From Phytohabitans suffuscus (GTDB taxonomy: Bacteria; Actinomycetota; Actinomycetes; Mycobacteriales; Micromonosporaceae): a stretch of 64,000 nt of DNA. Position 1 is the first letter of the stretch. The number at the start of each line of letters is the position of its first letter. Both the position numbers and the translations under genes were made by a program. Location of the stretch: assembly GCF_011764565.1 (NCBI RefSeq), contig NZ_AP022871.1, forward strand, positions 5,952,320-6,016,319. The letters are read 5' to 3'. Positions 8,607 through 17,690 of the stretch are shown one piece after another. The notes below the pieces were generated by a model. That model searched no databases and had not been told where the DNA came from. It saw only the letters and a program-made list of their open reading frames with translations.

Positions 8607-9274
8607 TCAGGCGGAGCCGTCGGCGCGGCGGGCTTCGAAGGCGCGTAGGGTGCGGAGCTTGTGCTCGCGGGCGACGTGCTCGATCTCGTTGCGGGAGGCG
8701 CCGGCCTCGATGAGGGCGATGATGCGCTCGTGCTCGTCGACGGACTGCTGGGGGCGGCCGGGCATCAGGCCGAACGTGGAGCGGCGGATGGTCTCCAGGC
8801 GGACCCACTCGGAGGATACGGTCTCGCGCAGGTAGCCGTTGGGGCAGGCGCTGCAGACCAGCTCGTGGAACGACCGGTTGAGCACGGTGAAGCTGCGCAT
8901 GTCGCCCTGCTGGACGCTCTCGCGCATCCGGGCGTTGATGGTGCGGGCCTCGGTGAGCTGGTCGGGGGTGAGGTGGGGGCGGACTCGGCGGTCGCGGCGC
9001 CCTCCAGGATCGCGAGCACCTGGAGGGTCTCGACGTACTCGGCCGGGTCGATGCTCGCCACGATGGCGCCGACGTTGCGGGTGAAGTCGACCAGGCCCTC
9101 GGCCTCCAGGCGGCGCAGCGCCTCGCGTACGGGCAGGGAGCTGATCCGCAGGTCTTCGGCGAGGCGGCTGAGCACCAGGCGGTGGCCGGGCAGGTAGGAG
9201 CCGTCGAGGATACGGGACCGGATCGTGTGGTAGGCGATCTCGGCCTTGGAACGGCTGGCTTGCTCGACGCTCAT
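8607..9274 (-). pseudogene. GntR-family (FCD/FadR-type) regulator, interrupted by a one-base frameshift
   Basis: Residues from the ATG at 9274 give a winged helix of GntR type (RILDGSYLPGHRL, then LPVREALRRLEAEGLV). After about 95 residues the frame is lost, and the FCD effector domain continues in a neighbouring frame (HLTPDQLTEARTINARM, to a stop at 8607). The switch falls at a run of five Gs (8975-8979 on the plus strand); one more G restores a normal protein of about 222 residues. The ATG overlaps the stop of the upstream prpD-like gene. It is the last gene of the tricarboxylate-transporter operon and the likely ligand of the palindrome at 15145. An assembly error is more likely than true inactivation, given four similar cases in the window. 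Confidence 0.85.
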
Positions 9275-10647
9275 CGTGTGCCTCGCTCGGTAGGGCGCAT
9301 GGTGTGCAACAGACTCTCAGCGCCGGCCAGCTCGTCAAGCTGCCGCCACCCTAACGCCTCGACGAAGTCGTCGCCACGGCCGATGGCGGCGGCCAGGCGT
9401 CCGGCCTTGGCCGCCACGAGCGCGGGGGTGCCCGGGTCGTCGGCGCCGCCGCGGACCCGGCCGAGGGCGGTCAGCTCGCGGCCGTCGCGCAGGTGTACGC
9501 GTACCGGCGACTCGCGCTTGAACAGCTCGCCGCCGGCCGCCTCGACCGGCTCGACCCGGCCGGCCAGGTCGAGCAGCTCGGGGCGGGCCAGGGCGGCCGG
9601 GGTGAACTGGTCGAGGAACACGTCACCGTCCAGGATGTAGCTGGCGACGCAGATCCGCAGGTTCTGCTGGGCCGACGCGGTCGACGTGGGCTGCCAGGGG
9701 AAGCCGACCGCCTTGTACGCGGCGGGATCCAGCTCGACCTCGACCCGGTCCACCGAGGACGCGTCGAGGCCGTACCGGGCGCGGAGGTCGCGGAGCCCTT
9801 CCAGCGCGGGGTGGATGGGAAACCGGCAGGCCCAGAACTTGAAGCGGGTCTCCACAGTGGCCCAGTGCCCGGCCGGCACGTCGAGCGCGCGGGCCGCGTC
9901 CCAGGTGGACGCGCCGCCGGAGACCACCGGGAAGTAGCCGCCGTACGGGCGTTCCAGCATGTCGGCGCCGCTGGTGAAGCCCTCGGCGGCGAGCAGTGCC
10001 GCGAAGGTCCCGTTGCGCGCGGCGACCCCGGGCAGCAGGCGCTTGCCCATGCCGCCGTGCTGGGTGGCCATGATGCCGCTGGCCTGCTGGGCGGCGTGCC
10101 CGATGGCGTGGGCGAGGCCGGTGGCGTCCAGGCGCAGCGCGCGGCCGGCGGCGACCGCGGCGGCGAACGTGGCGATCAGGCTGGGGCCGTGGAAACCCAC
10201 CTCGGCGTGCGGCGCCCGGCCGGCGGCGCGCTGGACGCGGGCGGCGACCTCGCAGCCGGCGACGAGCGCGGTGAGCAGGTCGCGCCCGTCGAGCGGCCCG
10301 GCCAGCGGCGCGACCGCCAGCGCGGGCGGCAGCACCGAGGCGCCGTAGTGCTGGCCGATCGCCACGTCGTCCAGCTCGAACGCGTGCACCGCGGTCGCGT
10401 TGACCAGCGCGGCGCTCGGCGGCGACAGGGCCGCGCCGGTCATCCAGCCGGTGGCCGGCCCGCCGCCCGGCTCGCCGCGGGTGAGCGTGCGGGTGAGCAG
10501 CTCGACCTCGGGGCTGGCCACCGCGCCCAGCGCGCCGCACATCAGCGTGTCCAGCACCAGCAGGCGGGCGTGGTCGAGGACCGGGCCGGGGATGTCCGCA
10601 TAGGACAGTGCGGCCGCGTACTCGCCGAGGGCCTGCGAGACGCTCAC
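9271..10647 (-). CDS. MmgE/PrpD family protein, first copy
   Basis: This 458-residue member of the MmgE/PrpD fold family includes 2-methylcitrate dehydratase and cis-aconitate decarboxylase relatives. Family features are the N-terminal helical domain (ARLLVLDTLMCGALGA), the HAFELDD segment, GFHGPSLIATFAAAVAA, and a C-terminal lid domain with an FKFWACRFPIHPAL stretch. The GTG start at 10647 overlaps the tctA stop (GTGA), and its own stop overlaps the gntR start. It probably dehydrates or isomerises a carboxylic acid taken up by the adjacent TctABC system. The exact substrate cannot be told; it differs clearly from the second copy at 13745. Confidence 0.88.
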   Translation of the reverse strand: MSVSQALGEYAAALSYADIPGPVLDHARLLVLDTLMCGALGAVASPEVELLTRTLTRGEPGGGPATGWMTGAALSPPSAALVNATAVHAFELDDVAIGQHYGASVLPPALAVAPLAGPLDGRDLLTALVAGCEVAARVQRAAGRAPHAEVGFHGPSLIATFAAAVAAGRALRLDATGLAHAIGHAAQQASGIMATQHGGMGKRLLPGVAARNGTFAALLAAEGFTSGADMLERPYGGYFPVVSGGASTWDAARALDVPAGHWATVETRFKFWACRFPIHPALEGLRDLRARYGLDASSVDRVEVELDPAAYKAVGFPWQPTSTASAQQNLRICVASYILDGDVFLDQFTPAALARPELLDLAGRVEPVEAAGGELFKRESPVRVHLRDGRELTALGRVRGGADDPGTPALVAAKAGRLAAAIGRGDDFVEALGWRQLDELAGAESLLHTMRPTERGTR

Positions 10648-12167
10648 GAGCGTGACCCCGCGAGCGCTTCGCGGCGCCGCTCGATCGCCCCGACGACGAC
10701 CCGGCGGGCCAGCGGCCAGACCAGCACCAGGGCGGCCAGCGACAGCGCGATGACCGACAGCGGAGTGCTGAGGAAGACGCCGTAGTCGCCGCGCGAGATG
10801 ACCAGTGCCCGCGCCCACTCCTCCTCCAGCAGCGGGCCGAGCACGATGCCGAGCACCGCGGGGGCGAGCGGGATGCCGACGAGCCGCAGCGCCAGCCCGA
10901 CGAGGCCGAGGATCAGGACCACGAAGAGCAGCACGGACGTCCGCCCGATGCTGTAGGCGCCGACCATCGAGATCACGATGATCAGCGGGTACAGCAGGGC
11001 GCCGGGCACCTTCAGCAGCTTCACCCAGATGCCCACCAGGGGCACGTTGAGCACGAGCAGCATGAAGTTGGCCACGAGCAGGCCGCCGATGACGCCCCAG
11101 ACCAGCTCCGGGTTGTTCTGCAGCATGAGCGGGCCGGTCTGCACGCCGAAGCCCTGCAGCGCGCCGAGCATCAGGGCGGTGGCGGCGGTACCCGGGATGC
11201 CGAGCGTGAGCAGCGGGACGAACGAGCCGCCGGAGCCGGCGTTGTCCGCGGCGGACGGGCCGGCGAGCCCTTCGATGCTGCCCTTGCCGAACTCCTCGGG
11301 ATGCTTGGCGAGCTTCCGCTCCATGTTGTACGACAGGAACGTGGCGACCGTGCCGCTCATCCCGGGCAGCACGCCGACGACGAAGCCGAGCACCGAGCCG
11401 CGCAGGTACGGCGGGAGCGAGCGCCGCCACTCCCGCCGGGTCATGTAGAGCTTGCCGATGACCGCGGGCGTGGGTGGCGTGGAGCCGAGGTTGGCGAGGT
11501 TGAGGGCGACCTCGCTGACCGCGTACAGGCCGATCGCGATCAGCGACAGGTCGATGCCGGACCGCAGCTCGGCGACGCCGAACACGAAGCGCTCGTCGCC
11601 GCTGATCGCGTGCGTGCCGACCATGCCGATCGCGAGGCCGACGGTCAGCGAGAAGAGGCCGGGCCAGAGCCGGTCGCCCATGAGCGTGGTGGTGGCGAGC
11701 GCGAACGCGATGAGCGCGAAGTAGTCGGCGGGGGAGAGCTGCACCGCGAGGTCGACGATGGGCCGGGCGACGAAGACGATCGCCACGGTGGCGATGAGGC
11801 CGCCGATGAACGAGCCGACGCCGTTGCTGAGCAGCGCGGCGCCGGCTCTGCCTCTTCGGGTCATCTGGTAGCCGTCGAAGACCGAGACGATGCCGGACGA
11901 CTCGCCGGGCAGGCCGAGCAGGATGCTGGTGATCGAGCCGGCGTACATCGAGCCGTAGAAGATGCCGCCGAACAGGATGATCGCGCCGAGCGGGTCGCCG
12001 AGCGAGAACGTGATCGGCAGCAGCATCGCCATCGTCATCGTCGGCCCGAGGCCGGGCAGCACACCGACGATGGTGCCGAGCGCGGCGCCGACGAGCGCGT
12101 AGAGCAGGTACTCCGGCTGGATCGCGGAACCGAGTCCGGAGATCAGCTCACCGAGGTCGTTGATCAT
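10644..12167 (-). CDS. tctA: Tripartite tricarboxylate transporter large permease, TctA family
   Basis: This 507-residue polytopic membrane protein has the normal family length. The N-terminal region has the TctA signature segments (GTIVGVLPGLGPTMTMAML, and GIFYGSMYAGSITSILLGLP). A second, related half follows (GVLPGMSGTVATFLSYNMER). It is the main transport subunit of a cation-driven carboxylate importer and works with the small TctB and the binding protein TctC encoded just upstream. The start lies 10 bp after the tctB stop. Confidence 0.93.
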   Translation of the reverse strand: MINDLGELISGLGSAIQPEYLLYALVGAALGTIVGVLPGLGPTMTMAMLLPITFSLGDPLGAIILFGGIFYGSMYAGSITSILLGLPGESSGIVSVFDGYQMTRRGRAGAALLSNGVGSFIGGLIATVAIVFVARPIVDLAVQLSPADYFALIAFALATTTLMGDRLWPGLFSLTVGLAIGMVGTHAISGDERFVFGVAELRSGIDLSLIAIGLYAVSEVALNLANLGSTPPTPAVIGKLYMTRREWRRSLPPYLRGSVLGFVVGVLPGMSGTVATFLSYNMERKLAKHPEEFGKGSIEGLAGPSAADNAGSGGSFVPLLTLGIPGTAATALMLGALQGFGVQTGPLMLQNNPELVWGVIGGLLVANFMLLVLNVPLVGIWVKLLKVPGALLYPLIIVISMVGAYSIGRTSVLLFVVLILGLVGLALRLVGIPLAPAVLGIVLGPLLEEEWARALVISRGDYGVFLSTPLSVIALSLAALVLVWPLARRVVVGAIERRREALAGSRS

Positions 12168-12177
12168 GAGGGACCAC

Positions 12178-12723
12178 CTAGAACGGCAGGGCGACCAGCC
12201 CGGCGGGGAGGTAGATGCCGAGGAGGCTGAAGAGCCAGCCGATGCCCACCGTCAGCGCGACCGCGAACACGGCCGCGCCGACCGGGCGGCGCCAGAAGTA
12301 GGCGCCCATGCCGCCCAGGAACAGGACGGTCGACACCAGGTAGCCGAGGGGGAAGAAGAGCGCGACGTACGCGGCGGTGGCGCCGAGCGCGATGCCGAGC
12401 CGGGGCCAGGAGTGGACGATCTCCTCGCCGTGCGGGCCGCTGGTCACGACCTCCTCGTCGGCTGGCAACGGCGGCGGCGCGGGCGGGCTCGCCTTGAGGT
12501 ACTCCCACAGGGCCCCGGCGAGCATGCCGGTCGCGGCGAGGAGCATCGCGACGCCGACGATCGTCGGGAACGTCCCGGGGGAGACCGGCGCCGGGCGGCT
12601 CGGTGGCGGCAGGGCGACGGCCTGCCACAGGAACAGGGCGGCCACCACCCAGACGCCGCCGAGCGCGGCGATCCGCTTACGCAGATAGGATCGCCGCGCG
12701 TCGGGGTGGGGTGCGTCGTTCAC
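12178..12723 (-). CDS. tctB: Tripartite tricarboxylate transporter small membrane subunit, TctB family
   Basis: This 181-residue protein has about four hydrophobic segments (near residues 21-38, 50-72, 113-138 and 148-175) and a charged loop in the middle, as expected for TctB. The GTG start overlaps the tctC stop. TctB is the poorly conserved small partner of TctA; the assignment rests on size, topology and its position between tctC and tctA. Confidence 0.88.
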   Translation of the reverse strand: MNDAPHPDARRSYLRKRIAALGGVWVVAALFLWQAVALPPPSRPAPVSPGTFPTIVGVAMLLAATGMLAGALWEYLKASPPAPPPLPADEEVVTSGPHGEEIVHSWPRLGIALGATAAYVALFFPLGYLVSTVLFLGGMGAYFWRRPVGAAVFAVALTVGIGWLFSLLGIYLPAGLVALPF

Positions 12724-13715
12724 TTGATGAGGCCCACCTGGTCGAGCACGGTCTTCAGGTCGGCCGACTCCTTGTCCAGAAACGCCTTGAACTCGTCGCC
12801 GGACTGGTACGACACCTGCCAGCCGTACTGCTTGGCGGCGTCCTGGAACGCCTGTGTGCGCACCGCCTTGCCGAGCGCGTCGTACCAGAACTCCAGCGCG
12901 TGCGCGGGCATGGTCGGCGGCGCGAAGACACCGCGCCAGCTGCCCTGTACGACGTCGAAGCCGGCTTCGGTGTAGGTCGGCACGTCCGGCGCCGCGTCCA
13001 GCCGCTCGGAGCTGGAGATGGCCAGGGCCCGGAACTTGCCGTCCTTGACGAACTCCATCGACTCGAGGCCGCCGGAGATCACGTCCGCGTTGCCGCCGAG
13101 CAGGGCGAGCTCGGTCTCGCCGCCGGACAGCGGCAGGTACGACACCTTGTCGAACGTCACGCCCGCGGCGGTGGTGAAGCGGGCGAGCGCCAGGTTGGAC
13201 GGGCTGCCCAGCGTGCCGCCGGCGAAGGTCAGCGACGCCGGGTCGGCCTTCAGCTTGGCCGCCACGTCGGCCACCGTCTTCAGGTCGGAGTCGGCCTTGA
13301 CGTACATCGTGGAGTACTCCTGGTACAGCAGCGCGACCGGCGCGAGGTCGGTGAGCTGGTAGTCCCCGGGCTTCTGCAGCGACGCGGTGAGCGACGAGAT
13401 CGAGGTCAGCTGGAGGATGTCGTCGGTGTCCTTCGGCGACCGGCCCAGCTTGGCGGCCGCGACGAGGCCGGAGCCGCCCGGCAGGTGGTCGATCGCCATC
13501 GGCACGGTGACGATGCGGTCGCTCTGCAGCGCCTTCATCGTGGTGTTGATGGCCAGGTCGATACCGCCGCCCGGCTCGAAGCCGGACAGGAACGTGATGC
13601 GCTTCGTCGGGTACTCGGGGTCCTGCTGGTCGCCGCCGGTGCCGGACTGGCAGCCGGCGACGGCGACGACGGCGGCCGTGGCCGTGGCCAGCGCCGCGAG
13701 GATTCGTGGGTTCAT
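12720..13715 (-). CDS. tctC: Tripartite tricarboxylate transporter binding lipoprotein, TctC/Bug family
   Basis: This 331-residue extracytoplasmic solute receptor has a lipobox VAVAGC with Cys22 as the lipid site. The Bug-type domain follows: YPTKRITFLSGFEPGGGID near the start, a central GGTLGSPSNLALARF loop, and YTEAGFDVVQGSWRGVFAP near the C-terminus. A GGAGG lies just before the ATG. Bug proteins bind small carboxylates through backbone contacts, so the ligand cannot be read from the sequence. The gene lies 29 bp downstream of the second prpD-like gene. Confidence 0.92.
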   Translation of the reverse strand: MNPRILAALATATAAVVAVAGCQSGTGGDQQDPEYPTKRITFLSGFEPGGGIDLAINTTMKALQSDRIVTVPMAIDHLPGGSGLVAAAKLGRSPKDTDDILQLTSISSLTASLQKPGDYQLTDLAPVALLYQEYSTMYVKADSDLKTVADVAAKLKADPASLTFAGGTLGSPSNLALARFTTAAGVTFDKVSYLPLSGGETELALLGGNADVISGGLESMEFVKDGKFRALAISSSERLDAAPDVPTYTEAGFDVVQGSWRGVFAPPTMPAHALEFWYDALGKAVRTQAFQDAAKQYGWQVSYQSGDEFKAFLDKESADLKTVLDQVGLIK

Positions 13716-13744
13716 GGGTGCGCCTCCTTGCGCGGTGGAGGGGA

Positions 13745-15106
13745 TCAGTTCGTCGGGGTGACCGCGGCGAAGAGGTCCAGGACCGAGTCGAGGTCGGCGC
13801 TGGTCCAGGCCAGGTCGAAGGCGCGGCCGGCGCGCTCGGTGCCGAGGCGCCGGCCGGTGAGGCTGAGGAACTTGTCCCGCAGGTCGTCGCGGCGCAGCGG
13901 GTTGGCTTCGTGCCCGCGCGGGTTGGTGCTGACGATCGTGTGGGTGGTGCCGTCGCGGAGCGTGGCCTCGAGCCGTACCCCGATCTCGCCGGGCCACCGC
14001 GACTCGATCTCGTCGTCGGCGACGACGGTGACGCGGCGCATCAGCTCGCGGGCGTCCGGGTCGGCGATCGCCTCGGGGGTGAAGGCGTCCTCGTCGACCC
14101 CGCCGGCGACCAAGGCCCGCCAGACGGCGTACGGGAGGCTGTGGTCGGCGGTCTCCCGGGTCTTCGGGTCCCACTTCTCCGGCTCGCTGCCGGACTCGTG
14201 GGCCAGGAACTTGGCGGTGTGGTACGTGAGCGCCTCGACCTCGCGCCAGTCGCCGATCCGCCCGCGCAGGTCGAGTGCCGCCCAGATGGCCGGCTGGATG
14301 TTGTACGCCACCGGCCAGAACTTCAGCCGGGTGCCGACGAGCTTCCAGTCGCCGGACGGCGGGGAGCCGAACGGTGCGATGCCCAGCGGGCCGGCCTTGC
14401 CGTCGAGCAGCTCGACCATGCCGTGCCGCCCCTCGAAGGGTGCCGCCGGGCCGGTCATGCCGCGCGCGGCGAGCTGGACGGTGAATACGGCGTCGCGGGC
14501 GCTGAACGCGGTCGCGACGCCCTTGTAGTCGGAGAGCTGGCCGGCGCGGCTGGCCCGCAGCTGCACGCCGTTGGTGGCGGCGATCGCGATCGCGTCGCGG
14601 GTGCGCCGCTCGTCGAGTCCGAACAGCAGGGACAGCCCCACCGTCGCCGCGATCGAGATGCCGTACCCCTGGTCGATCACCTGCGGGCGGCGGATCAGCA
14701 CGGTCTCGGCGAAGCGCGTGTAGACCTCGTGGGACGCGGCGACCGCGCGGTGGAACGCCTCGCCGCTGGCCCCGGTGGTGCCGGCGACCGCCGCGAGCGC
14801 GCCGATCAGGTCGCTCGGGTGGCCGGCCGGGTAGGTGTCGTTGAAGTCGAGATAGCGGATAGCGGCGGTGTTGGCGAACGCGGCGTGCTCCGCCGCGACC
14901 GTCTCCGACCGTCCGATGAGGACGCCGTCACCGGCCGGACCCACCTCGCGCGCCACGGTGGCGGCGATGCAGTCCTGCCCGGCGACCGCGCAGGCGAGCG
15001 TGTCGACGATGACGTCCCGCACCCGGTCGGCCGCCGCTCGCGGTACGGACGCCTTCCGCACGTCCATCGCGAACGCGGTGATCGCGTTGAGTGTGGCGTC
15101 GGCCAT
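13745..15106 (-). CDS. MmgE/PrpD family protein, second copy
   Basis: This is a 453-residue first gene of the leftward operon. It has the family N-terminal region (IVDTLACAVAGQDCIAATVA), a YLDFNDTYPAGHPSDLIGAL segment close to the active-site motif of 2-methylcitrate dehydratases, and IQPAIWAALDLRGRI in the lid domain. The DFNDT/HPSDL residues resemble classical PrpD more than the first copy does. Transcription would start in the gap carrying the GntR-type palindrome 39 bp upstream of the ATG. Two PrpD-like enzymes in one operon suggest two successive dehydration or isomerisation steps, or two stereoisomers. Confidence 0.9.
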   Translation of the reverse strand: MADATLNAITAFAMDVRKASVPRAAADRVRDVIVDTLACAVAGQDCIAATVAREVGPAGDGVLIGRSETVAAEHAAFANTAAIRYLDFNDTYPAGHPSDLIGALAAVAGTTGASGEAFHRAVAASHEVYTRFAETVLIRRPQVIDQGYGISIAATVGLSLLFGLDERRTRDAIAIAATNGVQLRASRAGQLSDYKGVATAFSARDAVFTVQLAARGMTGPAAPFEGRHGMVELLDGKAGPLGIAPFGSPPSGDWKLVGTRLKFWPVAYNIQPAIWAALDLRGRIGDWREVEALTYHTAKFLAHESGSEPEKWDPKTRETADHSLPYAVWRALVAGGVDEDAFTPEAIADPDARELMRRVTVVADDEIESRWPGEIGVRLEATLRDGTTHTIVSTNPRGHEANPLRRDDLRDKFLSLTGRRLGTERAGRAFDLAWTSADLDSVLDLFAAVTPTN

Positions 15107-15144
15107 CGCGAGCCTCCCGGGGATGTGTGATCTTCGTGGTGCGA

Positions 15145-15170
15145 GATCGTATCACAGATCTGATACGATC
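15145..15170. promoter_or_regulatory. GntR/FadR-type operator in the divergent promoter region
   Basis: GATCGTATCA and TGATACGATC form a perfect 10-bp inverted repeat around CAGATC. It lies between the divergent prpD and FAH genes. A half-site-like GCATACGATC recurs at 15223-15232, 17 bp before the FAH start. GntR-family regulators with FCD domains bind such AT-containing dyads, and the operon ends with one. Confidence 0.75.
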
Positions 15171-15248
15171 TGGCAATACGGCTGGAACACTGAAGCTCGT
15201 GCCCGCCGTTAGGTTGGTTTTTGCATACGATCAGGGGCGGGTGTCCGA

Positions 15249-15962
15249 ATGGAGTTAGCGGTCCGGCGACCATCGAAGATCGTCGCGGTGCACCTGAACT
15301 ACCGGTCGCGCGCCGCCCAGCGCGGCAAGGTGCCGCGCTTCCCCTCCTACTTCTTCAAGCCGCCCAGCGCGCTCGCCCCGCCCGGGGTCCTGGAGCGCCC
15401 CGCCGGCACCGAACTGCTCGGCTTCGAGGGGGAGATCGCGCTCGTCATCGGCACCCGGGCCGTGGCCGTGGCGCCCGGCGACGGGTGGCGGCACGTGGCC
15501 GCGGTGACCGCCGCCAACGACTTCGGCGTGTACGACCTGCGGGCGGCCGACGCCGGCTCCAACGTCCGCTCCAAGGGCGCCGACGGCTTCCTGCCGATCG
15601 GCCCGGTGCTGCTCGGCGCGCGCGACGTCGCCCCGGACGGGCTGCGGCTGCGCACCTGGCTCAACGGCGACCTGGTACAGCAGGCCAGCTCGGCCGACCT
15701 GCTCTTCGACTTCGGCTTCCTGGTCGCCGACCTGTCCCAGACGCTCACACTCGAACCCGGCGACATCGTGCTGACCGGCACGCCGGCCGGCGCCTCGGTG
15801 GCCGTGCCCGGAGACCTCGTCGAGGTGGAGGTCGACGCCGGCGCGCTGACCAGCGGGCGGCTCGCCACGCGGATCGCCGAGGGCGCCCGGGGGTATCGCA
15901 TCGGCGCCCGGCCGGCGACTGACCCGGAGCTGGCCCGCCTCGCCTGGGGGACCGATGACTGA
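15249..15962 (+). CDS. Fumarylacetoacetate hydrolase family protein
   Basis: This 237-residue enzyme has the FAH fold. Metal-binding acidic residues are visible in LLGFEGEIALVIG, with later family segments KGADGFLPIGP and GDIVLTGTPAGAS. Members hydrolyse or decarboxylate beta-diketo and oxo-dicarboxylic acids. The protein is slightly short and lacks the N-terminal extension of two-domain homologues. It starts the rightward operon, and its end overlaps the next gene by 8 bases. Together with an RraA-type aldolase it suggests cleavage of an oxo-acid to pyruvate-like products. Confidence 0.9.
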   Translation: MELAVRRPSKIVAVHLNYRSRAAQRGKVPRFPSYFFKPPSALAPPGVLERPAGTELLGFEGEIALVIGTRAVAVAPGDGWRHVAAVTAANDFGVYDLRAADAGSNVRSKGADGFLPIGPVLLGARDVAPDGLRLRTWLNGDLVQQASSADLLFDFGFLVADLSQTLTLEPGDIVLTGTPAGASVAVPGDLVEVEVDAGALTSGRLATRIAEGARGYRIGARPATDPELARLAWGTDD

Positions 15963-16662
15963 GACCCTCGACCTGCTCCGCCGGGTCGCCACCGCGACGC
16001 TCAGCGCCCAGCTGCACAAGCGCGGCTACCGCGACGTCAGCATCGAGGGCGTCGCCACCAACCTCCCCGGCACCCGCCTGGTCGGCGTCGCCCGCACGCT
16101 GCGCCTGATCCCGTACCGGCCGGACCTGTTCGAGCGGCACGGCGGCGGCTACAACGCGCAGAAGCGGGCCTTCGACTCGCTGCGCCCCGGCGAGGTGCTG
16201 GTCATCGAGGCCCGTGGCGAGCGGGCGGCCGGGACGCTCGGCGACGTGCTCGCCGCGCGCGCGGCGTACCTGGGTGCGGCCGGCATCGTCACCGACGGCT
16301 GCGTCCGCGACGCCACCGCCGTGGCCGCGATCGGCATCCCGACCTACGCCGCCGCCCCGCATCCCGCGCTGATCGGTCGCCGGCACGTGCCGTGGGAGAC
16401 CGACGTGACCGTCGCCTGTGGCGGCGCGGCCGTCCAGCCCGGCGACATCATCGCCGGCGACGACGACGGCGTGCTCGCGATACCGCCGCACCTGGCGCAG
16501 GAGGTGGCCCGCGCCGCGCTCGCCCAGGAGCTGGAGGAGCGCTTCATCAGCGAGATGGTGAGCCGGGGCGAGCCGATCGACGGCCTGTACCCGATGAACC
16601 CGGCCTGGCGCGAGCGCTTCGCGACCTGGCGCCGCCGTCAGTCCGATGTGGAGGATCAGTAG
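15955..16662 (+). CDS. RraA-like / 4-hydroxy-4-methyl-2-oxoglutarate aldolase family protein
   Basis: This 235-residue protein has the RraA fold. The diagnostic stretch is GTLGDVLAARAAYLGAAGIV followed by TDGCVRDATAV, which carries the Asp and Arg used for metal-assisted retro-aldol cleavage in HMG/CHA aldolases. The C-terminal GDIIAGDDDGVLAIP segment is also typical. It overlaps the FAH gene by 8 bases and ends directly before the DHDPS-family gene. An enzymatic role is more likely than RNase E inhibition, given the catabolic neighbours. Confidence 0.88.
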   Translation: MTETLDLLRRVATATLSAQLHKRGYRDVSIEGVATNLPGTRLVGVARTLRLIPYRPDLFERHGGGYNAQKRAFDSLRPGEVLVIEARGERAAGTLGDVLAARAAYLGAAGIVTDGCVRDATAVAAIGIPTYAAAPHPALIGRRHVPWETDVTVACGGAAVQPGDIIAGDDDGVLAIPPHLAQEVARAALAQELEERFISEMVSRGEPIDGLYPMNPAWRERFATWRRRQSDVEDQ

Positions 16663-17583
16663 ATGCGCTGGAGAAGCAGTCCCGGCGAGCTGCGCGGCTC
16701 GATCGCCGCGCTCGTCACACCGTTCACCGACGGCGGTGACGTCGACCTCGCCAGCCTGGAGCGGCTGGTCCGGTACCAGCTCGCCCACGGCTCGCACGGC
16801 GTGTCGATCGGTGGCTCCACCGGCGAGCCGAGCTCGCAGACCGTCGCCGAGCGGGCCGCCGCGATCCGCGCGGTCGGGAAGGCGGTCGCGGACCGGGCGT
16901 ACTTCCTGCCGGGCACCGGCTCCGCGAAGCTGGACGAGACGATCGAGCTGACCGCGGCCGCCGCCGAGGCCGGCGCCGACGCCGCGCTCGTGATCACGCC
17001 GTACTACGTGCGCCCCACGCAGGAGGCGCTCTACCAGTGGTACCGCACGGTCGCCCGGGAGTTTCCGGAGCTGCCGATCGTCGCGTACAACGTGCCCACC
17101 CGCACCGCGGTCGACATCGCCCCGGAGACCGTGCGCCGGCTCTACACCGACCTGGACAACTTCGTCGGCGTCAAGGAGACCACGCTCGACTTCCAGCACG
17201 CCTCCCGCGTGATCCAGCTCTGCGGGCCGGACGTGCTGGTGTGGTCCGGCATCGAGCTGCTCTGCCTGCCGCTGCTGGCGATCGGCGGCGCCGGCTTCAT
17301 CTCCGCGACCGCCAACCTGGCCCCGGCCGCGCACGTCGAGATGTACCGCGCGTGGGCGGCCGGCGACCAGGAGGAGGCCCGGCGCATCCACTATGGACTG
17401 CACCCGCTGGTCGACCTGCTCTTCGTGGAGACCAACCCGGGGCCGAGCAAGTGGGTGCTGCACGAGATGGGCCTGATCGCCTCGGCACACGTACGCCCGC
17501 CCCTGGTCACCCCCGCGGCCGCCTCGATCGAGCGGATCGGCTCGCTCCTGCGCGAGGGCGCCCCCTTCGTCTCACCCGCGTAG
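16663..17583 (+). CDS. Dihydrodipicolinate synthase family aldolase
   Basis: This 306-residue class I aldolase/lyase has a TIM barrel. The Schiff-base lysine is Lys171 in GVKETT and the catalytic tyrosine is Tyr142 in YNVPTRT. The substrate-entry loop reads GGSTGEPSSQT. The start directly follows the RraA-like gene stop. Genuine DapA would not be expected here; catabolic members cleave or dehydrate oxo-acids with release of pyruvate. With the FAH and RraA proteins, this makes three pyruvate-forming or oxo-acid-cleaving activities in a row, next to a carboxylate importer. Confidence 0.9.
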   Translation: MRWRSSPGELRGSIAALVTPFTDGGDVDLASLERLVRYQLAHGSHGVSIGGSTGEPSSQTVAERAAAIRAVGKAVADRAYFLPGTGSAKLDETIELTAAAAEAGADAALVITPYYVRPTQEALYQWYRTVAREFPELPIVAYNVPTRTAVDIAPETVRRLYTDLDNFVGVKETTLDFQHASRVIQLCGPDVLVWSGIELLCLPLLAIGGAGFISATANLAPAAHVEMYRAWAAGDQEEARRIHYGLHPLVDLLFVETNPGPSKWVLHEMGLIASAHVRPPLVTPAAASIERIGSLLREGAPFVSPA

Positions 17584-17629
17584 CCAGCCCCCACCCGCGG
17601 TCCGGCGAAGACCCAACCCGAAGAGCCGC

Positions 17630-17690
17630 GAGCTACCGCGACGCCCGCGGTGGTCCGGACCGTTGCTCCCGCGGCCTCACCCTCCGCGTT
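17630..17690 (+). repeat. Second repeat family, copy 2
   Basis: This 61-bp unit runs from GAGCTACCGCGACG to CTCCGCGTT. It is nearly identical to 22675-22735 (same length and orientation) and matches 8461-8519 on the other strand. Confidence 0.8.

Noticed and set aside
8607-9274. True inactivation of gntR as an explanation for the frameshift
   Set aside because: The rest of the gene is intact, start-stop overlaps are conserved, and four other genes show the same one-base loss in G/C runs, so sequence error is more likely.
15955-16662. Assignment as the RNase E inhibitor RraA
   Set aside because: The aldolase-type Asp/Arg stretch and catabolic neighbours favour an enzyme; RNase regulation is not supported by context.
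16663-17583. Assignment as DapA of lysine biosynthesis
   Set aside because: The catalytic residues fit the whole aldolase superfamily. The operon is catabolic, next to FAH and RraA-like genes and a carboxylate importer, so the specific name is not supported.
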